Source of the DNA: Candidatus Staskawiczbacteria bacterium
Lineage (GTDB): Bacteria; Patescibacteriota; Minisyncoccia; Minisyncoccales; Staskawiczbacteraceae
DNA: 8,791 bases
Assembly (NCBI GenBank): GCA_026395195.1
Contig: JAPLZD010000023.1
Coordinates: 1 to 8,791, forward strand
Direction of reading: 5' to 3'
Part shown: in pieces, positions 1 through 4,268 of the stretch
Layout of the letters: each line of letters starts with the position of its first letter
How positions within the stretch are numbered: the first letter of the stretch is position 1
Notes under the pieces: generated by a model
The model's database searches: none
What the model was told of the DNA's origin: nothing
What the model saw: only the letters and a program-made list of their open reading frames with translations
Program-made: the position numbers and the translations under genes

Positions 1-113
1 ATAACAGCAACTCCAATTATAAATTGTATCCGAAAATTCCTTTCTTCCTTAAAAGCGGACTTTAATCCAAAAACAGCAATTTTAAAACTTTTTGAAAAAC
101 CTTGCTTTTCCAT
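1..113 (-). CDS. dgkA: diacylglycerol/undecaprenol kinase, N-terminal part (runs off left edge)
   Basis: Partial gene; only the first 37 codons are in the window. The readable N-terminus has the pattern FGLKSAFKEERNFRIQF followed by a hydrophobic stretch (IIGVAV), which matches the start of the prokaryotic diacylglycerol kinase family (PF01219): an amphipathic surface helix with a conserved Glu-Arg-Asn-Phe motif, then the first membrane helix. Family members phosphorylate diacylglycerol or undecaprenol with ATP at the inner membrane. The ATG at 113-111 is the only plausible start seen. Its only SD-like sequence, GGTGG at 124-120, lies inside the 3' part of tRNA-Ala, which ends just 1 nt upstream of the ATG. 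The gene is therefore probably co-transcribed with the tRNA. Catalytic residues lie outside the window, so function rests on the N-terminal match alone. Confidence 0.72.
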   Translation of the reverse strand, partial: MEKQGFSKSFKIAVFGLKSAFKEERNFRIQFIIGVAV

Positions 114-114
114 G

Positions 115-185
115 TGGACCCACCGGGAATCGAACCCGGCCCTGATCGATGCCATCGATCCGTAATGCCGATTTACTATGGGCCC
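115..185 (-). tRNA. tRNA-Ala(GGC)
   Basis: A full cloverleaf can be drawn over 71 nt. The acceptor is GGGCCCA/TGGGTCC, the D stem GTAA/TTAC, the anticodon stem GATCG/CGATC with loop ATGGCAT (anticodon GGC), and the T arm CCGGG-TTCGATT-CCCGG. The G3:U70 wobble pair in the acceptor, the main identity element for alanyl-tRNA synthetase, is present and supports the assignment. The discriminator is A and no CCA is encoded. The D stem is unusually A/U rich and the variable loop is 4 nt. A separate promoter lies just upstream. Confidence 0.93.
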
Positions 186-196
186 CAATTAACATT

Positions 197-225
197 ATCT
201 TACTTGTTTTTGCTAAAAATTTCAA
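197..225 (-). promoter_or_regulatory. promoter of tRNA-Ala (and dgkA)
   Basis: On the minus strand a -35 box TTGAAA (225-220) is followed by a 17-nt spacer and a -10 box TAAGAT (202-197). Transcription would begin around 190, a few bases before the tRNA 5' end at 185. It directly follows the terminator of the upstream micro-ORF unit, so the tRNA needs its own promoter. Confidence 0.6.
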
Positions 226-260
226 GAAAAAAGCCAAGGTGCGGGTCTGGCACAATGGCT
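226..260 (-). terminator. rho-independent terminator after the micro-ORFs
   Basis: On the minus strand AGCCA-tt-GTGC, a 7-nt loop, then GCAC-ct-TGGCT form a stem with a 2x2 internal loop, followed at once by a run of T (TTTTTCTT). It lies 20 nt after the stop of the 37-aa ORF and closes that transcription unit. Confidence 0.75.
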
Positions 261-280
261 TTAAATTCGGCGAATCGGTT

Positions 281-394
281 TCAAAAGTTAACCGACATTG
301 ACGCTAGTCTGCTGATGATGAATATCGCCAGAATTGCTTCTGCGATGCCCACCAATACAGCGAGACATTCCATTGCCTTTCCGATAGTGTCCAT
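281..394 (-). CDS. 37-aa hydrophobic micro-protein of unknown function
   Basis: I do not recognise this protein. It starts MDTIGKAMECLAVLVGIAEA, continues with a hydrophobic run ILAIFII, and ends in a short polar tail (SRLASMSVNF). One membrane helix, roughly residues 10-27, is likely; a single cysteine is at residue 10. The case for a real gene is translational. AGGAG at 406-402 sits 7 nt before the ATG, the stop is followed by a terminator, and the ORF begins 13 nt after the stop of a similarly small hydrophobic ORF, giving a two-gene operon behind a consensus promoter. Possible roles by analogy include a small membrane regulator, a hydrophobic toxin or a secreted-peptide precursor; none can be shown from sequence. 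Confidence 0.62.
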   Translation of the reverse strand: MDTIGKAMECLAVLVGIAEAILAIFIISRLASMSVNF

Positions 395-407
395 TCCCTA
401 TCTCCTG

Positions 408-539
408 CTAGAAGAACAGGGCAAGGACCTTTTCCGGGGCAATTGCGGCGCACAAGGCGCTGATCAAAACCACCAAAGTGGTGATTTTGATTCCGGCTTC
501 CTTTCGGAAGTCAAACAAATTGGCAATGCCACGCAACAT
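408..539 (-). CDS. 43-aa hydrophobic micro-protein of unknown function
   Basis: First ORF of the micro-operon, family not recognised. The N-terminal half is amphipathic and basic (MLRGIANLFDFRKEAGIKI). It is followed by a membrane-like segment, about residues 20-34 (TTLVVLISALCAAIA), and a C-terminal tail PEKVLALFF. A cysteine lies in the hydrophobic segment at residue 30. The segment could be a membrane helix or a signal-like sequence; the basic N-terminus suggests an N-in orientation. GGAGG at 550-546, 6 nt before the ATG, is one of the best ribosome sites in the window. A perfect sigma70-type promoter lies upstream with a leader of about 75 nt. Strong promoter, strong SD, partner ORF and terminator together make chance unlikely. 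Confidence 0.65.
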   Translation of the reverse strand: MLRGIANLFDFRKEAGIKITTLVVLISALCAAIAPEKVLALFF

Positions 540-542
540 ACG

Positions 543-614
543 CTACCTCCGTTTTTTAAGTACAATAGCGCGAAAAACCCTCGCGCATGGGACGGCAGCA
601 ACATTTACCGCCAT
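543..614 (-). CDS. possible 23-aa leaderless leader peptide
   Basis: Speculative. An ATG at 614-612 lies 8-9 nt after the -10 hexamer, so transcription could begin at or next to this codon and give a leaderless message. The reading frame encodes MAVNVAAVPCARVFRAIVLK plus KRR, and its TAG stop (545-543) falls directly after the GGAGG ribosome site of the 43-aa ORF. A peptide ending there could couple or regulate translation of the next ORF. It has no SD of its own and could equally be untranslated leader. Confidence 0.25.
   Translation of the reverse strand: MAVNVAAVPCARVFRAIVLKKRR
568..586 (-). repeat. hairpin in the micro-operon leader
   Basis: GCGCGA and TCGCGC form a 6-bp all-strong stem around a 7-nt loop in the 5' leader of the micro-ORF unit, about 18 nt upstream of the GGAGG site. 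On the minus strand it is followed by TATTGTAC rather than a T-run, so it does not look like a terminator. It could stabilise the transcript or affect access to the ribosome site. Confidence 0.45.
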
Positions 615-620
615 ATATTT

Positions 621-649
621 ATTATAGCATATAAAAGTCTCTGTGTCAA
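621..649 (-). promoter_or_regulatory. perfect-consensus sigma70 promoter of the micro-ORF operon
   Basis: TTGACA (649-644), a spacer of exactly 17 nt, then TATAAT (626-621) on the minus strand. Both hexamers and the spacing match the consensus fully, which is rare in natural genomes and predicts strong, largely constitutive transcription. It lies immediately downstream of the plsC terminator, so the micro-ORF unit is independent of plsC. Confidence 0.9.
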
Positions 650-663
650 TAGAAGCAGGGCAT

Positions 664-692
664 TAAAAATCCGCGATTTTGCAACCGCGGAT
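664..692 (-). terminator. rho-independent terminator of plsC
   Basis: On the minus strand ATCCGCG (692-686) pairs with CGCGGAT (675-669) across a 10-nt loop and is followed by TTTTTAAT. It begins 3 nt after the plsC stop codon. Confidence 0.88.
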
Positions 693-695
693 ATG

Positions 696-1418
696 CTAGA
701 GGGCCTCATTGATGAGACTCAAAAGCTTTACAGCAAGTTGCTGGGTGACTTCTTCTTTCGGCAAATTGGGATCAAAGCGCGTCGGCTCACCGACGACTAT
801 GGTGACCTTTCCCCAAAAGTTGAAGTGCGTCCAGAGTTGCTTTTTTGAGTTGGGAACAACCGTATGGCTTCCGACAATTGCTATCGGCAATACGGTGGCG
901 CCCATCTTTTGGACTAAAAGTCCAGCTCCACCCTTCAAGGGCCTTATTCTGCCGCCGTTTGAGTCGTTGCCCTTCTCGCAGTACATCCAATTGCCTGCTT
1001 CGCATTTGAAGGTCCTGCCGCCTTCAGGTCCGATCATCAGGGGCCGCTTGGTTTTTCTCATCCCAAGAATGGAAAAAGCCTCCCTGCCCTTATTTCCCCG
1101 GTCAACAGGATACATGGCCGAGCGAAAAACCAGAAGCAGCTTGTTATCATAGAAATGCTTTCGATCGGCAGCGATGAGAGGGGCTTGTTTGAGAGGATGG
1201 GGCAAGTAGTATTTAGACAGCAAGCCAGCGACCAAAAAGGGGTCGATGACCGAGGGGTGATTGAACGGTATAATCGTGTTTTCCACGTTTTCCGGCAATC
1301 TTTCCTCGTGCAAAACCACGATCCTTCCCAAAAGCCTGCCTAAAGCAAACCAAACCGCAACCACAAGTCCTGCAGGATACGCAAAAAACAAAATGCCGGC
1401 TGCCTCAAGAAAAGACAT
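696..1418 (-). CDS. plsC: PlsC-type 1-acyl-sn-glycerol-3-phosphate acyltransferase
   Basis: A 240-aa acyltransferase of the PlsC/LPLAT family, which moves an acyl chain from acyl-ACP or acyl-CoA to lysophosphatidic acid at the cytoplasmic membrane to give phosphatidic acid. An N-terminal membrane segment covers about residues 8-30. Motif I is NHPSVID at 53-59 (the catalytic H-x4-D), a motif II-like stretch YPVDRG lies at 103-108, motif III is PEGGRT at 131-136 (usual form PEGTRS), and motif IV is VLPIAIVG at 177-184. I chose the ATG at 1418 because AGGAGG (1429-1424) lies 5 nt before it; an in-frame TTG seven codons upstream has no such support. Its own promoter and terminator make it monocistronic. 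Exact acceptor specificity is uncertain, since the family also acylates other lysolipids. Confidence 0.88.
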   Translation of the reverse strand: MSFLEAAGILFFAYPAGLVVAVWFALGRLLGRIVVLHEERLPENVENTIIPFNHPSVIDPFLVAGLLSKYYLPHPLKQAPLIAADRKHFYDNKLLLVFRSAMYPVDRGNKGREAFSILGMRKTKRPLMIGPEGGRTFKCEAGNWMYCEKGNDSNGGRIRPLKGGAGLLVQKMGATVLPIAIVGSHTVVPNSKKQLWTHFNFWGKVTIVVGEPTRFDPNLPKEEVTQQLAVKLLSLINEAL

Positions 1419-1453
1419 AAGCGCCTCCTTTCTTTTCAATGAGCGCTATCCTC

Positions 1454-1482
1454 AAATTATGCCAAAATCAGGTAAATTTCAA
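1454..1482 (-). promoter_or_regulatory. probable promoter of plsC
   Basis: Minus-strand TTGAAA (1482-1477), 17-nt spacer, TAATTT (1459-1454). Alternatively an extended -10, TGG-CATAAT, uses 1461-1456 with a 15-nt spacer. Either places the start 30-40 nt before the plsC ATG. It lies in the divergent spacer shared with the plus-strand gene. Confidence 0.45.
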
Positions 1483-1489
1483 GTCTTTC

Positions 1490-1517
1490 TTAGAACTTTT
1501 TTGCGCTTGATTATAAT
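1490..1517 (+). promoter_or_regulatory. probable promoter of the 375-aa plus-strand gene
   Basis: A perfect -10 TATAAT at 1512-1517 is preceded by a weak -35 candidate TTAGAA (1490-1495, 16-nt spacer). Transcription would start near 1524, leaving a leader of about 47 nt before the ATG at 1571. The -10 is convincing, the -35 is not. Confidence 0.5.
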
Positions 1518-1570
1518 TGGAAATCGTGTTAAAAGAATATATCAGCACCTTTTACAATTTGAGGGAACTT

Positions 1571-2698
1571 ATGACAACCGAACAGCAGTTAACCGAGCAA
1601 GAGCGCCGCGAGGCAGATGGGCTTTTAGCCCTATGGCAAAGATTTAATGCCGAGGAGCCTAATCCCGTCAGGCTTGAAAGAGAAATAGAAGAAATGCTTT
1701 TGGCTTGCTATGCCAAAACGCGGGAGACATCTTCTGAAGTAAGCGAGCCGTTGCGTAATACAGTCTTGTATATGGAGCAGATGCTATCTGCAGTTGAAAA
1801 ATGCGACAAGGAAGCCAAAGGCCAGTTAGAAAAAAATGGAGTAATACAGATAGGAGCGGTGCCACGATGGTTTCAGGTTAAAGTTGAAGAACTTTGCGAG
1901 CAACTGAGAAATATATCGTCGCGCAGCGCCGGCTTGGCTCCGGTTATTGACTTATTAATGAAGTCTCTTCGGGATTGTCCTGATATGATAGATGGAACAC
2001 TGTGTTTCTTCAAAAACATTGTACAGAAGCTGGACGATCTCGAGAGTCATTGGAGAAAAACCCAGAAATCTGCCCGCAATCTGCTTGGCCAAAGAACAAA
2101 AGGCTTCAGCGACATGCGCAACGTTGTATATAGCGCTTTACGCGTATGGGCTGAGCCATTTGACGCCAGGCGGGCTTACCTGCGGGATAAGGGCGTTTTG
2201 ATTGCGGCGAACAATCTTAGTTTGCAACCGCAGCAACCTAAGCCAAGCTCCAAATCTGCACAACCAATATCTTTGAGACGCAGGAAAAAAAATGGCGCCA
2301 AAACATGGCCGCCAGAAAAAAGTAAAACCGTACCTCCAGAAAAGCCATGGCAAGTTTTCTATGTTAACGCAACAACAAGAAGCGTTTTGGGGTCGCTGGA
2401 ATTACTGCCGGAAGACGACGGCACTAAGCTTGTAGAGATTCTTAACCAGTACTGCGTTTGGCCTCACGGAGGCAGGAGAACAGTGGCCTCGCTTCGCCGT
2501 TTGTTAAGAATGGCGCCGAATTTACGGAGCATCAACGTTGCTTCATTCCGCATTGAGGATGCAAATTGGTATCGGTTGAAGTTCGGCAAATACCGCATGC
2601 TGGTGTGGCCGAAAGACGACGAACATACAGTTTTTCTGATGGCCGAGCATCGCACCAAATTATACGGCGACATTGGCCGCAGCAAAAACGAGTCATAA
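1571..2698 (+). CDS. hypothetical protein with helical N-terminus and RelE/ParE-like C-terminal domain
   Basis: A 375-aa protein I cannot name. Residues 1-215 look almost entirely alpha-helical and highly charged, with no membrane segment. Residues 216-258 are a Pro/Lys/Arg-rich linker (RRRKK, WPPEK, VPPEK). Residues about 261-368 end in WYRLKFGKYRMLVW at 333-346, then TVFLMAEHRTKLYGD at 353-367. This matches the closing strands of RelE/ParE/HigB-type ribonuclease or gyrase toxins (RLxxGxYRxxx... V..V.HR...Y), preceded by LRRLLRMAPNLRS, which resembles their L.P.....L segment. The fusion is unusual because such toxins are normally about 90 aa and stand alone. The ATG at 1571 is chosen because GAGG at 1561-1564 lies 6 nt upstream and the -10 box would overlap the alternative TTG at 1517. 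It is the only plus-strand gene, flanked by its own promoter and terminator. Toxicity is unproven; the fold assignment is inference. Confidence 0.7.
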   Translation: MTTEQQLTEQERREADGLLALWQRFNAEEPNPVRLEREIEEMLLACYAKTRETSSEVSEPLRNTVLYMEQMLSAVEKCDKEAKGQLEKNGVIQIGAVPRWFQVKVEELCEQLRNISSRSAGLAPVIDLLMKSLRDCPDMIDGTLCFFKNIVQKLDDLESHWRKTQKSARNLLGQRTKGFSDMRNVVYSALRVWAEPFDARRAYLRDKGVLIAANNLSLQPQQPKPSSKSAQPISLRRRKKNGAKTWPPEKSKTVPPEKPWQVFYVNATTRSVLGSLELLPEDDGTKLVEILNQYCVWPHGGRRTVASLRRLLRMAPNLRSINVASFRIEDANWYRLKFGKYRMLVWPKDDEHTVFLMAEHRTKLYGDIGRSKNES

Positions 2699-2715
2699 GA
2701 ACCCCAAAAACCATA

Positions 2716-2741
2716 CTCGCTCCCGCGTGGGCGAGTTTTTT
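2716..2741 (+). terminator. rho-independent terminator of the plus-strand gene
   Basis: CTCGC (2716-2720) and GCGAG (2731-2735) form a GC-rich hairpin, with a possible inner CCC/GGG pairing, followed by TTTTTTATTT. It begins 18 nt after the stop. On the minus strand the same stem is followed by TATGGTTTTTGG, so weak two-way activity toward tRNA-Lys transcripts is possible. Confidence 0.88.
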
Positions 2742-2746
2742 ATTTG

Positions 2747-2819
2747 TGCCCTTGCCGAGACTCGAACTCGGAACCAATTCCTTAAAAGGGAACTGCTCTA
2801 CCAATTGAGCTACAAGGGC
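2747..2819 (-). tRNA. tRNA-Lys(UUU)
   Basis: A complete 73-nt cloverleaf. The acceptor is GCCCTTG/CAAGGGC, the D stem GCTC/GAGC, and the anticodon stem GTTCC/GGAAT with one G-U pair and loop CTTTTAA (anticodon UUU). The variable loop is 5 nt and the T arm is CCGAG-TTCGAGT-CTCGG. Discriminator A, no encoded CCA. No convincing separate promoter was found, so it may be read from the dnaK-dnaJ-GIY-YIG transcript. Confidence 0.95.
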
Positions 2820-2854
2820 CCGATACAAAAACCCATAAGGTTTTTGTCGGGCCC
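2816..2854. repeat. long hairpin overlapping the 5' end of tRNA-Lys
   Basis: GGGCCCG (2816-2822), a 2-nt bulge and ACAAAAACC (2825-2833) pair with GGTTTTTGT (2839-2847) and CGGGCCC (2848-2854) around a 5-nt loop, giving a 16-bp stem. The outer part includes GCCC, the first four bases of the tRNA acceptor. No T-run follows on either strand, so it is not a standard terminator. Confidence 0.7.
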
Positions 2855-2855
2855 G

Positions 2856-2876
2856 TCGCGAACCAAAAGTTCGCGA
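2856..2876. repeat. second hairpin between GIY-YIG gene and tRNA-Lys
   Basis: TCGCGAAC (2856-2863) and GTTCGCGA (2869-2876) form a perfect 8-bp stem with a 5-nt loop, 1 nt from the preceding hairpin and 13 nt after the GIY-YIG stop on the minus strand. No T-run follows. It could protect the 3' end of the upstream mRNA or guide tRNA 5' processing. Confidence 0.6.
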
Positions 2877-2889
2877 ATAGGGCTGCTTG

Positions 2890-3153
2890 TTATACTTTTA
2901 ACTTTTTTAACTGATCATCTATAATTTCTTTTCTTTTTCGTGCGCCATACAAACTTTTGAAATAATCTTCTCTTCTTCTTGCTGAGGGAAGATTATCATA
3001 TTTTTCGTAATAAATCAATGTTAAAGGCGCTCGGCTTTTTGTACTTTTTACTAATCCTTTGTTGTGTTCAGCAAGTCTTCTTTCAAGGTCGCACGTACAT
3101 CCAACATAAACATTATTTTTTCTTTTGCTATGTAAAAAGTATACAAAATACAT
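2890..3153 (-). CDS. GIY-YIG domain endonuclease-like protein (UPF0213 type)
   Basis: An 87-aa single-domain GIY-YIG nuclease fold protein. The GIY strand is degenerate (FVY at 3-5) and the YIG strand is YVG at 16-18. The conserved Arg lies in LERRLAEHN (23-31), followed by the usual His-Asn and K.T...P...YYE (34-50). A candidate metal-binding Glu is at 62 in RRREDYFK. Length fits the small UPF0213/YhbQ-like members, whose natural roles in DNA repair or processing are poorly known. The ATG lies only 3 nt after the dnaJ stop. An AAGGA-like SD lies in the last codons of dnaJ about 9 nt before the start, so translation is probably coupled to dnaJ. This family is not a usual member of a chaperone operon. 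Confidence 0.85.
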   Translation of the reverse strand: MYFVYFLHSKRKNNVYVGCTCDLERRLAEHNKGLVKSTKSRAPLTLIYYEKYDNLPSARRREDYFKSLYGARKRKEIIDDQLKKLKV

Positions 3154-3156
3154 ACC

Positions 3157-4263
3157 TTACAATCCTTCTTTTTTCAACTGCTCTAAAATTTTTTTTTGCT
3201 CCCGAGAAAGCTTTTTCGGAGTTTTTATTTTCAACTCCACATACATATTTCCCCTGCCATATCCGCCAAATCTTGGAATTCCTTTGCCGGAAATACGCAA
3301 AACCTTGCCAGATTCCGTTCCCTGCGGAATTTCCAGCAAAATGTTTGTTCCTTCCAGGGTTTTCATTTCAATTTCATCTCCCAAGGTTGCCTGTGAAAAA
3401 GTAATTTCTGATTGGCAAAATAAATCATCTCCCCTTCTTACAAAATCTGCATGCTCCCTTACATGAATTCTTACAAACAAATTTCCTGCTTTTGCGCCCT
3501 TTCTGCCTGCTTCGCCCTTGCCTTCTATTTTTATTACTTGGTTTGTGTCAACTCCTGCTGGAATGCGAACTTCTATTTCTTCCTTGCCCTTTATTCTGCC
3601 TTCCCCCCGGCAAACATTGCATGGTTTTTCAGGAATTGTGCCTTCGCCCTTGCATTCAGGGCACGTTGCTATTGTTGTGTATGAACCTAAAAATGTTTTT
3701 CTAACTTGCTGAACTTGTCCTGTTCCTCTGCAAGAAAAACATTCTTTTACTTTTGTATTTGGTTCAGCTCCCGCGCCATTACATCTTTGGCAAACAACCT
3801 GTTTTACCAAACTAATTTTTTCAACAGCCTCTTTTAAAACCTTCTCCAGCGGAATTTCAATGTCAACCTGAATGTCTTTGCCGCGCCTGGCATCTTTTTT
3901 TGTAGCTCTGCGCGCTCCGCCTCCGCCAAAAAATTCCTCAAAAACTTCTCCAATATCTCCAATATCAAATTCAACTTCCCCTGAGTTTGCCGAAGGGTTT
4001 CCCCAGGCCCAATTAAAATCTCCCGCACCGTTTTCCCAGCCCGAGGCTGGTCCGCCTTGGGCGGAAAAAACCCGGCCAAACTGGTCGTATTGGGCTCGTT
4101 TTTGCGCGTCCGAAAGCACCTGATAAGCTTCGTTTATCTCTTTAAACTTTTTTTCATCGCCGCCCTTGTCCGGGTGATATTTGTGGGCCAGCTTATGAAA
4201 TGCTTTTTTTATTTCGTCTTGCGTGGCAGTTTTTGTCACGCCAAGAACTTCATAGTAATCCAT
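3157..4263 (-). CDS. dnaJ: chaperone protein DnaJ (Hsp40)
   Basis: A 368-aa full-length type I DnaJ, the cytoplasmic co-chaperone that delivers unfolded clients to DnaK and stimulates its ATPase. The J domain (1-65) has the essential HPD at 30-32. A Gly-rich region rich in Gly, Phe and Trp covers about 66-118. The zinc region has four CxxCxGxG repeats beginning at Cys158, Cys175, Cys201 and Cys215, all intact. The C-terminal substrate-binding domains run from about 225 to 350 (IPAGVDTNQVIKIEGKGEAG; ISGKGIPRFGGYGRGNMYV). The ATG is 5 nt after the dnaK stop with no clear SD, so translation is probably coupled to dnaK. Confidence 0.98.
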   Translation of the reverse strand: MDYYEVLGVTKTATQDEIKKAFHKLAHKYHPDKGGDEKKFKEINEAYQVLSDAQKRAQYDQFGRVFSAQGGPASGWENGAGDFNWAWGNPSANSGEVEFDIGDIGEVFEEFFGGGGARRATKKDARRGKDIQVDIEIPLEKVLKEAVEKISLVKQVVCQRCNGAGAEPNTKVKECFSCRGTGQVQQVRKTFLGSYTTIATCPECKGEGTIPEKPCNVCRGEGRIKGKEEIEVRIPAGVDTNQVIKIEGKGEAGRKGAKAGNLFVRIHVREHADFVRRGDDLFCQSEITFSQATLGDEIEMKTLEGTNILLEIPQGTESGKVLRISGKGIPRFGGYGRGNMYVELKIKTPKKLSREQKKILEQLKKEGL

Positions 4264-4268
4264 TTAGT

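Noticed and set aside
102..848. Open frame of 248 codons on the plus strand
   Set aside because: It begins across the reverse strand of tRNA-Ala (giving the tell-tale PPGIEPGPDR-type peptide) and then runs antisense to the micro-ORFs, a promoter, a terminator and plsC. No SD or coherent protein pattern.
709..1152. 147-codon plus-strand frame opposite plsC
   Set aside because: Antisense shadow; the plsC motifs, SD and terminator are on the other strand.
1419..1439. TTG start of plsC seven codons upstream
   Set aside because: The AGGAGG at 1429-1424 lies within this extension and points to the ATG at 1418.
1517..1570. TTG start of the plus-strand gene at 1517
   Set aside because: It overlaps the TATAAT promoter element and has no SD, whereas the ATG at 1571 has GAGG at a suitable distance.
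2747..2819. tRNA-Lys as an integration site for the A/T-rich chaperone block
   Set aside because: The block lies on the 5' side of the tRNA, integrations normally use the 3' end, and I found no integrase or repeated tRNA 3' end at the other border.
2532..2828. Open frames across tRNA-Lys on both strands (2532-2828 minus; 2566-2808 and 2673-2924 plus)
   Set aside because: They translate the tRNA and terminator (peptides such as VAQLVEQ or LPRLELGT are typical artefacts) and overlap the real plus-strand gene.
2838..2876. Hairpins upstream of tRNA-Lys as terminator of the dnaK-dnaJ-GIY-YIG transcript
   Set aside because: Neither stem is followed by a run of T on the minus strand.
2979..3404. 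Plus-strand frames of 141 and 113 codons opposite the GIY-YIG gene and dnaJ
   Set aside because: Phe/Leu-rich translations typical of the reverse strand of A-rich genes; both minus-strand genes are unmistakable.
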